Source: Frankiales bacterium
Lineage (GTDB): Bacteria > Actinomycetota > Actinomycetes > JAFAQI01
Reading direction: 5' to 3'
Assembly (NCBI GenBank): GCA_025980325.1
Contig: JAICXQ010000009.1
Coordinates: 1 to 56,662 of the forward strand
DNA length: 56,662 nucleotides
Positions 48,875-56,662 of this stretch are shown piece after piece. The notes beneath the pieces were generated by a model that worked only from the letters and a program-made list of their open reading frames with translations, made no database searches and was not told the DNA's origin. Both the position numbers and the translations under genes were made by a program. Within the stretch, counting starts at the first letter, position 1. Each line of letters begins with the position of its first letter.

Positions 48875-50446
48875 GTGCAACCGGGGGAGTTCGTGGCCGT
48901 CGCGCTCACCGACGACGGCGTCGTCGTCGCGTCGGCTACCGGCACCGTTGTGCACACCGGCAGCGACATGCTTCCGGTGCTGCGGCAGCTCGACGACGCG
49001 GGCGCGCGTCTCGTGTGGTGGTCGGCGCGCGAGCTCGCCGGACCCTTGTCGACTGCCGGTTGGCGGCCGCGCGCGTGCTGGGATCTCGCGGCGGTCTCGC
49101 GGCTGCTGCACGGTGGCAGTGGCGCCCTGCCGTCGGCACCGAACGCCGCCGCCGACGACATGCTCGACTTCGACGCCGCCGGACACGACGACCGCAGCGC
49201 GGCCCGCGCCCGCGAGGTCGCGATCGAGCAACTGGAGAGCCTGCAGTCGCTCCCCGATCCTCGCGCGACGCCGGGCGACGTTCCGCTCGCCGTCCTGACG
49301 GCGTACGCCGAGTCGGCCGCGGCGGTGCTCGCGGTCGAGCTCGAACGCACCGGCCTGCCGGTCGAGGTCGACGCGATGGCGGCACTCCTGCGTCCGGTCA
49401 TTGGCGAGAGGCCGGTCGACGAAGGTCACGCGGCCGCGATCCGTAAGACGAGGGACGACGCCGTACGTCGGCTGTTCCCGCACAGTGACTACGTCGACTT
49501 GCGCAACCCGGCGCAGGTCCGCGAGATGCTCGCACGGATCGGACTCGACGTGCCGGACACCCGATCGTGGCGGCTCGAGCCGCACGCCGACACCTCGCCA
49601 CCGGTTCGCGCACTCCTCGCCTGGCGCAAGGCGGAGCGGCTCGCGACGACGTACGGGTGGACGTGGCTCGATCGCGACGTCGGCGCCGACGGCCGGCTGC
49701 GCGGGGTCTGGCACGCGGCCGAAGGTGCCGGCCGGATGACCGCATCGGCGGGATTGCACAACATGCCGGTCGAGCTGCGATCCGCGGTCCGGGCGAAGCC
49801 GGGTTGGGTGTTCGTGCGCGCCGATCTCGGCCAGATCGAGCCGCGGGTGCTCGCCGCGGTCTCCGGCGACGCCGCGCTCGCGGAGGCGGCCCGGCAGGAC
49901 GACATGTACGCGCCGGTCGCGTCCGCGTTGCGTTGCGACCGGCCGACCGCGAAGGTCGCGGTGCTCGCGGCGATGTACGGCGCGACGTCGGGCCCAGCGG
50001 CGAACGCGTTGCGGGACATGGACCGCGCGTACCCGACCGCGATGGCCTACCTGCGCGCGGCCGAGGACGCCGGTCGCTTCGGCCGCGACCTGCGCACGTA
50101 CGGCGGCCGGCTGTTGCGGCTGAGCAGAGTGGTCGAGGAGAGCAAGTACCCGCCGTCGTCCTGGGGGCGGTTCGCGCGCAACGCGGTCGTGCAGGGTGCC
50201 GCGGCGGAGCTGTTCAAGGCGTGGGCGGCGACCGTGCGGGCCGGCCTGACCGCGTCCGGCGGCGGCGAGATCGTCCTGTGTTTGCACGACGAATTGCTCG
50301 TGCATGCGCCGGCCGAGACCGCCGGCGACGTCGCGGACCTCGTGCGGGCGTCGTTGGCGCAGACCGCGCGCTGGTGGGCCGCTGGCAGCGGCGTGCGGTT
50401 CGTCGCGGACATCGCGGTCGGCGAAAGCTGGGCCGACGCGCACTGA
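48875..50446 (+). CDS. Stand-alone family-A DNA polymerase (PolA-like)
   Basis: 523 aa from a GTG. The polymerase motifs are readable: motif A ADLGQIEPRVLAAVSGD with the catalytic Asp and the steric-gate Glu, motif B RPTAKVAVLAAMYGATSG with Lys and Tyr-Gly, and motif C CLHDELLVHAP with the second Asp. The N-terminal 180 residues correspond in place to the 3'-5' exonuclease domain but its acidic motifs are not evident; there is no 5' nuclease domain. Such short enzymes are annotated as bifunctional exonuclease/polymerase in actinobacteria, with an unknown cellular role, probably repair. Confidence 0.85.
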   Translation: MQPGEFVAVALTDDGVVVASATGTVVHTGSDMLPVLRQLDDAGARLVWWSARELAGPLSTAGWRPRACWDLAAVSRLLHGGSGALPSAPNAAADDMLDFDAAGHDDRSAARAREVAIEQLESLQSLPDPRATPGDVPLAVLTAYAESAAAVLAVELERTGLPVEVDAMAALLRPVIGERPVDEGHAAAIRKTRDDAVRRLFPHSDYVDLRNPAQVREMLARIGLDVPDTRSWRLEPHADTSPPVRALLAWRKAERLATTYGWTWLDRDVGADGRLRGVWHAAEGAGRMTASAGLHNMPVELRSAVRAKPGWVFVRADLGQIEPRVLAAVSGDAALAEAARQDDMYAPVASALRCDRPTAKVAVLAAMYGATSGPAANALRDMDRAYPTAMAYLRAAEDAGRFGRDLRTYGGRLLRLSRVVEESKYPPSSWGRFARNAVVQGAAAELFKAWAATVRAGLTASGGGEIVLCLHDELLVHAPAETAGDVADLVRASLAQTARWWAAGSGVRFVADIAVGESWADAH

Positions 50447-50489
50447 CGACAGACAGGTGATCGGGCCGCGGCGGCGAACGTAGGCCGGC

Positions 50490-52322
50490 ATGAACCTGCG
50501 TCCCGCTCTTGCTCTTACGACCGTCGGGGCGCTCGTCGCCGGTGGCGCGGTCACGGCGGCGCTCGGCGCCGCTCCGGATCTCGCCGCGCCGGGCAATGTC
50601 GTCGCGACGGCGCAGGGGCGCGACGTGCAGGTGACGTGGGCGCAGGAGGCGTTCCCGAGCGGCGCGACCGGCGACCGGATCGACGTACGCCGGGACGGCG
50701 TCACGGTGGCGACCGTCGACGGTGCCGCGACGTCGTGGACCGATCCGCAACTGGCACCCGGACGGTCGCACGGTTACGTCCTCGTCGCGCACGCGACGCG
50801 CGGGCCGCGAACGCTGACGTCGCCGCCGAGCGACACCGCGACGGTCGCGCTGCCCGCGTACCTCGTCGGCGCGGCCACGACCGACATCACCCCGTCGTAC
50901 GGCGTGAACATCGGCGGTTTCGGGCTGGGCGACGGTTCGGTGATCCCGAGCCAGGTCACCGGTCGCGGCGGTTACTGGCCCGGCCCGCAGCCGGGCGATC
51001 CGACGACGCCGCGGATCCGCTCGCGCGCGATCGTCGTCGACGACGGCAAGCAGGCGGTCGCGATCGCCGACATCGAGACGCAGGGGATGTTCGCCGCGTA
51101 CGAAGCCGGGCCGTACGGCCTGCACGACATGGCCGAAGCGGTCGCGCACGACATCCCCGGCCTGCCGGCCGACCACATCGTCATCGGCAGCGACCACACC
51201 CATCACGGGCCGGACACCATCGGCGCGTGGGGCGGCGTTCCGACGTCGTACCTGCAACTGGTGTTCGACCGGACCGTGCAGGCGATCGAGACGGCGTACG
51301 CGAATCGGCAGTTCGCGAGCATCCGCGCCGGTCAATCGGATGCCTCGGATCTCGTCTACAACCAGGCGTGCAGCGAAGCGCTCAACCAGAGCAAGACGCC
51401 GTCGTACACGGGTCCCGACGTGTGCGCGGTGCCGGGCAAGGACGGCATGGTCCGCGTCGTGCAGGCGACCGCGCCGAGCGGTTCGACCGTCGCGACGTTC
51501 GTGGTCTTCGCCGCGCACTCGACGACGAACATCGGCAATCAGGTCGACGGTGACTGGCCGCAGTTCCTCGGCGACCGGCTGGCCACGATCTACGGCGGCG
51601 TCGGGATGGGCATGGAGGGCGCTAACGGCGGCACCCAGCCGTGCCGGCCGACCTGTTCGTTCACCTCGCCGAGCGAGCCGGGCTACAACATCGACGACCG
51701 GTTCACCGCGGTGATGGTCAACTACACCGCGCACGTGCAGGACGCGCTCGCGCACAGCGCGCCGGTCACCGGTCCGGTCGCGGCCGATCAGTCCTACATC
51801 CACGAGGCCATCACCGGACCGTTCGTGAACGGGCTGTTCGTGCTGGGCAACCACCTCGGTACGCCGTTGATGCGCTCGAAGGAGCCGCCGTGGATGGCGG
51901 CGCAGACGATTCGCACCGTCGCCGCCGACGTGCGCATCGGGTCGTTGTTGTTCGACGCGACACCGGGCGAGGGCTTCCCGGCGATCCGGCAGGGTGTCGC
52001 CGACGCGGTCAGCGGCCCGGCGATGGTGATCCAGCTCGGCCTTGCCAACGACCAGCTCGGCTACCTCATCGCGCCGGCGAGTTACGTGCCGGTCATCGCC
52101 GCCGAAGCCGCGGTCAACGACAACATCCTGTTCAACGTCTCACCGACGATCGGCGACCACGTCATGTGCGCGGACATCACCCTCGCGCACGCGTTGGCCG
52201 GCACCGACTGGACCGTCACGGATCCGCCGACGTGTGCGCCGTACGACGCCGCCGACGCGGCGCAGGCCGTCGCCGGCGATCCGCTCAGCTCGGCGCCGGT
52301 CGGCGGGATTTCGGTGCCGTAG
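50490..52322 (+). CDS. Secreted neutral-ceramidase-like hydrolase with N-terminal FN3-like domain
   Basis: 610 aa. A signal peptide (ALALTTVGALVAGGAVTAALGAA) is followed by an FN3-like module (VVATAQGRDVQVTW, SHGYVLVAHATRG) and, from about residue 125, a ceramidase-type catalytic domain: VGAATTDITPSYGVNIGGFG, SRAIVVDDGKQAVAIADIE and the zinc motif SDHTHHGPD. Later SVHDVN-like and FEATPGE-like elements (LLFDATPGEGFPAI) agree. It may hydrolyse an N-acyl lipid outside the cell; the substrate is not certain. It overlaps the convergent permease by 38 bases. Confidence 0.75.
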   Translation: MNLRPALALTTVGALVAGGAVTAALGAAPDLAAPGNVVATAQGRDVQVTWAQEAFPSGATGDRIDVRRDGVTVATVDGAATSWTDPQLAPGRSHGYVLVAHATRGPRTLTSPPSDTATVALPAYLVGAATTDITPSYGVNIGGFGLGDGSVIPSQVTGRGGYWPGPQPGDPTTPRIRSRAIVVDDGKQAVAIADIETQGMFAAYEAGPYGLHDMAEAVAHDIPGLPADHIVIGSDHTHHGPDTIGAWGGVPTSYLQLVFDRTVQAIETAYANRQFASIRAGQSDASDLVYNQACSEALNQSKTPSYTGPDVCAVPGKDGMVRVVQATAPSGSTVATFVVFAAHSTTNIGNQVDGDWPQFLGDRLATIYGGVGMGMEGANGGTQPCRPTCSFTSPSEPGYNIDDRFTAVMVNYTAHVQDALAHSAPVTGPVAADQSYIHEAITGPFVNGLFVLGNHLGTPLMRSKEPPWMAAQTIRTVAADVRIGSLLFDATPGEGFPAIRQGVADAVSGPAMVIQLGLANDQLGYLIAPASYVPVIAAEAAVNDNILFNVSPTIGDHVMCADITLAHALAGTDWTVTDPPTCAPYDAADAAQAVAGDPLSSAPVGGISVP

Positions 52323-53538
52323 CCGCGAACCGGTGCTTGCAGTGGTCTGAACAGAAGTACGTCGTCGTGCCGTCGTCGTGCACGAAGAGCGCGCCCGGTC
52401 TTGTCATGTCGACGGTCATGCCGCAGATCGGATCGACCGCGAGGTTCGCGCCCGCGCCGAGCCGGTCGCGTTGCCGGTACAGCACGACGATGCCGGCGAG
52501 GACGACGAGCGCGACGACGTCGAGCACGGAGGTCGCGTTCCAGCCGACGGTGACGTCGCCCACGTGCTTGTGCAGGCGCGACGTCGAAGCCGGCGCGATG
52601 CCGGCCGCGTCGAACAGACCCTGTACGGCGAGGCCGGCGAGGCTCATCGTCGCCCAGAACACCGCGAGCAGCTTCGCCGTAATTCGCGTGCCGTAGTAGC
52701 GGCGGTAGATCACCAGCAACGGCAACGTAATCAGGTCGGCGAACACGAACGCGAGGACGCCGCCGAAGCCGATGCCGTCGGCCCACAGCGCGGCCGCGAG
52801 CGGGACGTTGCCGATCGAGCAGACGAAGCTGATGATCGCGAGGAACGGGCCGAGGACGGCGTTCTCGATCGCCGACCAGACGCCGTGGCCGTTGACGAAC
52901 AGCGACCGCCAGAACGACAGCGGCACCGCCGTGTCGAGCAACCCCGCGACCAGGAAACCGATCACGAGTTCGCGCCGCAACATCGTGAGGTCGCCGACCG
53001 TGTACGCCGCCGCGTCGGACCAGCCGGCCATTGTCCGCGGATCCCGCGGCTGCTCCTCGACGTCGCCGTGATGACCGTGCGCGTCTGCCGTGAGGCCGAC
53101 GCGGGCGACATCGGCGGCGTCGGTTCGCACGACGCGCGGCAGGACGAGGCCGATCAACGCGACCATCAGCGCCCCGCCGACGAACTCGGCGACCGCGAAC
53201 TGCCACCCGATCAGCAACCACAACACGACGCCGAGCTCGATCACGAGATTGGTCGACGCGAATGCGAATGCCTGCGCCGCGGTGAAGTCCGCGCCGCGAA
53301 CGAACAACGTCTTCGCCAGCGCGGTGGCGGCGTACGAGCACGACGACGAGACCGCGCCGAAGAAGCCGGCCCGCGCCAGGCTCGCCGGGGACGCTTCGCC
53401 GAGTGCGCGTTGCATCCGCGCGCGGGAGACGAACGCCTGCACCGCGCCGGAGAGGCCGAAGCCGAGCACGAGCGCCCACAAGGTCTGCCAGAGCATGCCG
53501 GCGGCATCGGTGAGGCTGTGCCACAAGGTGTTCGCCAC
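52285..53538 (-). CDS. Permease (DUF318/ArsP-like) with C-terminal YHS metal-binding domain
   Basis: 417 aa. About eight TM helices in two halves, each with a conserved SSSCSYAATALA or SICS(F/I)GNVPLAAAL type element (GAVSSSCSYAAT; SFVCSIGNVPLAAALWADG), as in PF03773 permeases linked to arsenic, copper or zinc efflux. A His-rich loop (ADAHGHHGD) lies between the halves. The C-terminus carries a YHS domain: DPICGMTVDM...YFCSDHCKHRF, found in copper P-ATPases and related proteins. It is probably a heavy-metal exporter. The ion is not determined. Confidence 0.85.
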   Translation of the reverse strand: MANTLWHSLTDAAGMLWQTLWALVLGFGLSGAVQAFVSRARMQRALGEASPASLARAGFFGAVSSSCSYAATALAKTLFVRGADFTAAQAFAFASTNLVIELGVVLWLLIGWQFAVAEFVGGALMVALIGLVLPRVVRTDAADVARVGLTADAHGHHGDVEEQPRDPRTMAGWSDAAAYTVGDLTMLRRELVIGFLVAGLLDTAVPLSFWRSLFVNGHGVWSAIENAVLGPFLAIISFVCSIGNVPLAAALWADGIGFGGVLAFVFADLITLPLLVIYRRYYGTRITAKLLAVFWATMSLAGLAVQGLFDAAGIAPASTSRLHKHVGDVTVGWNATSVLDVVALVVLAGIVVLYRQRDRLGAGANLAVDPICGMTVDMTRPGALFVHDDGTTTYFCSDHCKHRFAATAPKSRRPAPS

Positions 53539-53589
53539 GGCGGCTAAGACGCTAGCGACCGACGCCTTGTTCCCCGCCCCTGGCCGGGT

Positions 53590-53967
53590 TCAGGGCTTGC
53601 GCAGCAGGGCGAGTTCGATGATGTCGTCGATCGAGCCGCCGGCCTTCGTGGCCACGGCGTCGGCGCCGCGCTGGATCACCTCGGCGGCCTCGGCCCGCTC
53701 GGGCGCAGCCGTGTAGACGACGATGCGCGCCTCCGGGCACGCGGCCCGCAGCGCCGGCAGCATCACGTCTGCGGTCGTGTCGCCGAGCATGAAGTCCAGA
53801 ATGACCGCGTGCGGCACGAGTTTGGCCGCTTCACGCAACGCGCTCTCGCTGTCGTCGGCCTCCGCGATGCCGCTGCAGCGCTCGTCGAGTTCGAGCAGCC
53901 AGCGCAGCAGCCGGCGTAGATCCGGCTCGTCGTCGACGACGAGCACGCGTTGGGTCACAGCACCCAT
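53590..53967 (-). CDS. Single-domain response regulator
   Basis: 125 aa from the ATG at 53967. Receiver-domain residues: LVVDDEPDLRRLL with the acidic pair, AVILDFMLGD with the phospho-acceptor Asp, VVYTAAPERAEAAEV with the conserved Thr, and VATKAGG with the Lys. There is no output domain, so it signals by protein contact. No histidine kinase is adjacent. It lies between the permease and the c-di-AMP leader, on the opposite strand from the latter. Confidence 0.92.
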   Translation of the reverse strand: MGAVTQRVLVVDDEPDLRRLLRWLLELDERCSGIAEADDSESALREAAKLVPHAVILDFMLGDTTADVMLPALRAACPEARIVVYTAAPERAEAAEVIQRGADAVATKAGGSIDDIIELALLRKP

Positions 53968-54090
53968 GCTGCGGCCCCCGAGAGCGTTCAGAACATAGAT
54001 AATTCGGGCGGTTTGTGGCGCCACTAATGCACCCTCGGTCGACAGGCCGGGCCGTTGTTCCGTAACCTGTTCGAGACCAAACCCAATGCC

Positions 54091-54266
54091 CTGACCTGTC
54101 GCCTAATCCTGCCGCAGGTCTTCACTCGGGCCGTCCATGGCAGGAGTGGGGGACCCACCGGTCCACCGGCCGCGATGCTTTCGCGGCCTTGGGGTGAAGC
54201 CACGCTTGCGTGGCCGGGCCAGATTCTCGGCCCGAACCCGACAGCTAACCCCGCCGGCGTCGGAGG
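54091..54266 (+). ncRNA. c-di-AMP riboswitch (ydaO/yuaA type) leader
   Basis: The leader carries the conserved actinobacterial ydaO blocks in order: cctgtcgcctaatcctgc (5' side), GGCAGGAGTGGGGGACCCAC (54139-54158), CCTTGGGGTGAAGCC (54187-54201), a variable hairpin pair, GGCCCGAACCCGACAGCTAACCCCG (54230-54253) and the closing GGCGTCGG. A GGAGG ribosome site (54262-54266) sits at its 3' edge, seven bases from the GTG at 54273. ydaO RNAs bind c-di-AMP and in actinobacteria control cell-wall hydrolase genes, which fits the M23-like gene that follows. Confidence 0.93.
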
Positions 54267-54272
54267 ATCGTT

Positions 54273-55514
54273 GTGCGGGTTCACCGCGTGTTTCCGGCTG
54301 CCGTCAGCGGCCACCTTCCCTCTCGTGCCCGGCTCGTCGCCGTCGGCTCGGTCTGCGCCGCGGCCGTCGTCACCGCGCCGGTCGCGGTCCTCCTGACGGC
54401 AAGCTCCGCGGCCGCGGATACGACGGGGACGACGGTCTCCAGTTCTCCCGCGCCGGCCACTCCGGCGCTGGCTCAGGTGACGCTGGTCGCACCGGCCACC
54501 GTCACCAAGGGCCTGCCGGCGCGGCTGACCGCGCGGCTCGCGATCGGCCCGCTCGCGCTGTCCGGCCGGACGGTGCAATTCGTCGCGCGTGCGCCCGGCG
54601 CCACGACGTGGGGGCTGGTCGCCACGGCGACGACGGCCCGCAGCGGCATGGCGTCGGTCGTGAGCAAAGCGATCACGCGACCGACGGAGTTCGGCGCGTA
54701 CTACTCCGACATCAGCGGAGTCGTCCACTCCAACACCGCAACCACGATCGTGCACACGATCGACATGGGCCACAGTGCCTCGGTCACCGTCGCGACCAAC
54801 GCTGCGGTGACGATCGTCGGGCACCTGCTCGAAGACGGTGTGCACGGGATCGCGTCGCAGGTCGTGAAGGTGTCGCTGCGCGGGTCGTCGACGTCGTCGT
54901 GGAGCGCGCCGTTGTCGTTGCGTACCAACAGTTCCGGCATCGCGACGTGGGTGAAGAGATTCACCCGGACGACGCAGGTCGGCATCCGGTTCCCCGGCGC
55001 CAACGGTCTCGCCGCGTCACCGCTCGCGATCGTGACCGTGACGGTCAAGGCGCCGGCGAGCACCGGCGGATTCGTGTTCCCGTTCGCCAACCCGCGCCAA
55101 GCCGAGCCCGTGGGCAACTGGACGTTGGACCAGGGCGTCGACGTCTTCGCCAACGGCAACGCGTGCGGCGCCTCGGCGATCCTCGTCGCGGTCGGTGACG
55201 GCGTCGTCATCCAAGAGGGCATCTCCGGGTTCGGCCCCACCGCACCGGTGATCCGGATGACCTCGGGCCCGTTCCGCGGTCGCAACGTCTATTACGGGCA
55301 CACCGGCCACGTGTACGTGCCCGTCGGCGCGCAGGTGCGGGCCGGGCAGCGGCTGGCACAGATCGGCTGCGGAAGCGTCGGGTATTCCAGCGGGCCACAC
55401 CTCGAGATCGGCGTCGGTGAGCCCGGTGGACCGCCGTGTTGCCCCGGTTTCGGACAGACGTCCGGTTCGATGCTCTCCCAACTCAAGGCGTCACTGCGGG
55501 CTGCTCTCAGCTGA
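54273..55514 (+). CDS. Secreted M23-like (LytM fold) protein with altered zinc ligands
   Basis: 413 aa, GTG start. Signal peptide (LVAVGSVCAAAVVTAPVAVLLTASSAAA), then two beta-sandwich modules (residues 65-260) and a C-terminal LytM fold (270-400): GNWTLDQGVDVFANG, VVIQEGISGFG, VYYGHTGHVYVPVGAQVRAGQRLAQIGCG and GPHLEIGVGEPGG. Compared with LytM's HxxxD, YGH and HxH, the first His is Asp and the last His is Glu, while the Asp, the YGH His and the other His remain. It may bind peptidoglycan, activate another hydrolase, or use a non-standard metal site. Expression is under the c-di-AMP leader. Confidence 0.85.
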   Translation: MRVHRVFPAAVSGHLPSRARLVAVGSVCAAAVVTAPVAVLLTASSAAADTTGTTVSSSPAPATPALAQVTLVAPATVTKGLPARLTARLAIGPLALSGRTVQFVARAPGATTWGLVATATTARSGMASVVSKAITRPTEFGAYYSDISGVVHSNTATTIVHTIDMGHSASVTVATNAAVTIVGHLLEDGVHGIASQVVKVSLRGSSTSSWSAPLSLRTNSSGIATWVKRFTRTTQVGIRFPGANGLAASPLAIVTVTVKAPASTGGFVFPFANPRQAEPVGNWTLDQGVDVFANGNACGASAILVAVGDGVVIQEGISGFGPTAPVIRMTSGPFRGRNVYYGHTGHVYVPVGAQVRAGQRLAQIGCGSVGYSSGPHLEIGVGEPGGPPCCPGFGQTSGSMLSQLKASLRAALS

Positions 55515-55565
55515 CCGAGCGGCGGCTCTCAGCAACCGTTCACCTGTTCGCGTTGTGCTGACGTC

Positions 55566-55937
55566 GTGAACGTTTGGCGGCGGGCAGCGGTCGGGCTGAT
55601 CGCCGCGGCCGCGACCGGGCTCGCGGCGCTGCCGGCGCACGCCGACGCGACGCGCGCCGCCGTACGTCCGGGTGCCACCAAGCCGGTGTCGGTCCGTGCA
55701 GCCGCGCCCTCGTATCCGATGCCGGCGCATCGCCGTCACCCGGTCGCGAGCCATGCGCCGGCGGCCGCGAACACGAATTCGAAGCGCGCGCCGGGGCACG
55801 CCGGCGCGGCGATCGTCGCACCGGCCGTCGAAATCGGCGCGGCGCTCGAGGTCGCCGTACGGCCGATCGCGACGGAGGATCAACCGCAACGCGTCGCGAG
55901 CGCAACCGCCGCGCGGGCTCCGCCGGCTCGTCAGTGA
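55566..55937 (+). CDS. Small secreted Ala/Pro-rich protein
   Basis: 123 aa from a GTG. A signal peptide (AAVGLIAAAATGLAALPAHADA) is followed by a low-complexity Ala/Pro/Arg mature region without Cys. No ribosome site is clear, and composition alone makes the prediction uncertain. It lies 51 bases after the M23-like gene on the same strand and may be cotranscribed. Confidence 0.45.
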   Translation: MNVWRRAAVGLIAAAATGLAALPAHADATRAAVRPGATKPVSVRAAAPSYPMPAHRRHPVASHAPAAANTNSKRAPGHAGAAIVAPAVEIGAALEVAVRPIATEDQPQRVASATAARAPPARQ

Positions 55938-55980
55938 CTCATCCCACGTCCTGACCGAGCCACCGCAAGGAGATCTCTCG

Positions 55981-56334
55981 ATGCAGCCGATCCACGACGC
56001 GACCCTGCCGGCCGCGCCCGCCCTCAACCCCACTCAACGCATCTGCCTGCGTGACCTGCTCGACGAGCAATGGCGCGCGCAGGTCCGCCAGCTCACCGGG
56101 CTGGCGACCGCGTACCACTCCGCCGAAAGCTTCGGCGACGAACACTCCGCCGCCGAGTTGTCGGCCGCGCTGGCGGTCGTGCGCCGGCGGCTGATCGACG
56201 TCGAAGCGGCGCTGGCGCGACTCGATTCCAGGACCTACGGCCGCTGCGACGGCTGCGACCGGCGGCTGCCGTTCGAGCAGCTGGAGATGAACCCGCTCGC
56301 GCGCAATTGCACCCGCTGCCAACCACTGGCGTGA
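55981..56334 (+). CDS. DksA/TraR C4-type zinc-finger protein
   Basis: 117 aa from the ATG at 55981, with AAGGAGA upstream. A helical hairpin (LRDLLDEQWRAQVRQLTGL, then DEHSAAELSAALAVVRRRLIDVEAALARLDSRTYGRC) is followed by the zinc finger CDGCDRRLPFEQLEMNPLARNCTRC. The layout matches DksA/TraR-family proteins, some of which bind RNA polymerase. The acidic coiled-coil tip of true DksA is not clear, so the exact role is open. Confidence 0.85.
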   Translation: MQPIHDATLPAAPALNPTQRICLRDLLDEQWRAQVRQLTGLATAYHSAESFGDEHSAAELSAALAVVRRRLIDVEAALARLDSRTYGRCDGCDRRLPFEQLEMNPLARNCTRCQPLA

Positions 56335-56376
56335 ATCCGCTACCGGTGGGCGCCGCGAGGGGCGTACGGTCACGGC

Positions 56377-56520
56377 ATGGGAAGTAAAGACAAAGCCGGT
56401 CGCGAGGCGAAGAAGCCGAAGAAGGACAAGAAGGCGAAGGCCGCGCCGGCGACTTCGATCATTCCGCCGTCGACCCACGCCACTCACGGCGCCCAGCCCA
56501 CGGACAAGCCGGCGCACTAA
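56377..56520 (+). CDS. Very small Lys-rich protein
   Basis: 47 aa, ATG with GCGAGGGGCG upstream. The first half is strongly basic (KDKAGREAKKPKKDKKAKAA), the second Pro/His/Thr-rich (IIPPSTHATHGAQP). It may bind nucleic acid or be disordered. Codon use is like the neighbours and the frame ends cleanly before the next gene. Confidence 0.5.
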   Translation: MGSKDKAGREAKKPKKDKKAKAAPATSIIPPSTHATHGAQPTDKPAH

Positions 56521-56542
56521 AGGTCGCGAGTACGGTCCGATC

Positions 56543-56662
56543 ATGACCGTGCACCTACGGCCCGAGTTGGCCGAGCTCCGCGCTGCGATGAAGGAGTTCA
56601 TCGACGGCGCCGTCATCCCGGCGGAGCCGACGCTGGCCGGCGCCGATCCGAGTGCCGCGAGC
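56543..56662 (+). CDS. Probable acyl-CoA dehydrogenase, N-terminal fragment
   Basis: Only 40 codons are inside the window. The start MTVHLRPELAELRAAMKEFIDGAVIPAEPTL fits the N-terminal helix of acyl-CoA dehydrogenases (the FI...VIPAE pattern). No catalytic residues can be seen because the gene runs off the right edge. Confidence 0.55.
   Translation, partial: MTVHLRPELAELRAAMKEFIDGAVIPAEPTLAGADPSAAS

Noticed and set aside
1-56662. CRISPR array, insertion sequence, integrase, rRNA or prophage genes
   Set aside because: No regularly spaced repeats with spacers, no transposase or integrase motifs and no rRNA sequence were seen anywhere in the window.

Overview
The window is GC-rich DNA with tightly packed genes, many joined by ATGA/GTGA stop-start overlaps and many starting with GTG. 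The content points to a high-GC actinobacterium: an ImuA'-ImuB-DnaE2 mutasome behind a LexA-type box, a c-di-AMP (ydaO-type) leader in front of an M23-like cell-wall protein, an MmpL-type transporter, a PknB-type kinase with an extracellular domain, and a GH65/HAD sugar-phosphorylase pair. Nothing here (no rRNA or ribosomal proteins) allows a genus call.

Layout. 1-1994 (minus): SRPBCC protein, methyltransferase and a partial UPF0104 flippase-like membrane protein, translationally coupled. 2155-2814: a hemerythrin-like helical protein. 2819-10711: the most unusual block. A minus-strand operon encodes a zinc-less MDR dehydrogenase, a degenerate 6-pyruvoyltetrahydropterin-synthase (PTPS) homologue, a GT4 glycosyltransferase, a methyltransferase, a RibD-type reductase and GTP cyclohydrolase II. 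Divergent to it are a CDP-alcohol phosphotransferase fused to an alkaline-phosphatase-superfamily domain and another methyltransferase. I read it as an uncharacterised pathway that makes a GTP-derived pyrimidine or pterin, glycosylates and methylates it, and possibly places it on a lipid. 10700-16705: a polytopic membrane protein, an NmrA-like reductase, an ABM-like protein, a large secreted Asp-box protein and two small secreted proteins. 16739-22138: SOS box and imuA'-imuB-dnaE2. 22141-24323: two small proteins and a Ser/Thr kinase.

24371-29928 is an accessory segment next to tRNA-Arg(ACG). It holds a HipA-like kinase paired with a HipA-N1/HIRAN fusion protein (lower GC than the surroundings), an HNH endonuclease and a RES-Xre toxin-antitoxin pair, with a crotonase between them. 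30155-34179: a secreted subtilase with a Trp-rich pentapeptide repeat tail, overlapped by a GGDEF-EAL protein. 34245-37915: glutathione peroxidase, sulfotransferase, a TetR regulator with two phased operators, a DUF2306-like membrane protein and a secreted anchored protein.

37904-41585 (minus): HAD phosphatase/mutase, GH65 phosphorylase and nicotinamidase, all overlapping. 41747-46954: MmpL transporter, a leaderless Xre/nucleotidyltransferase pair, DUF1203, a small ORF divergent from a MarR regulator, and a secreted GH25-like/DUF1906 protein. 46961-48764 (minus): YjbR, Asp-box propeller and MoaD-like protein with a C-terminal Gly-Gly, all coupled. 48875-56662: stand-alone family-A DNA polymerase, secreted ceramidase-like protein, metal permease with a YHS tail, single-domain response regulator, c-di-AMP leader with an M23-like protein lacking zinc ligands, small proteins, a DksA/TraR-type zinc finger protein and the start of a probable acyl-CoA dehydrogenase.

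All family calls are by eye from motifs; no database search was possible.
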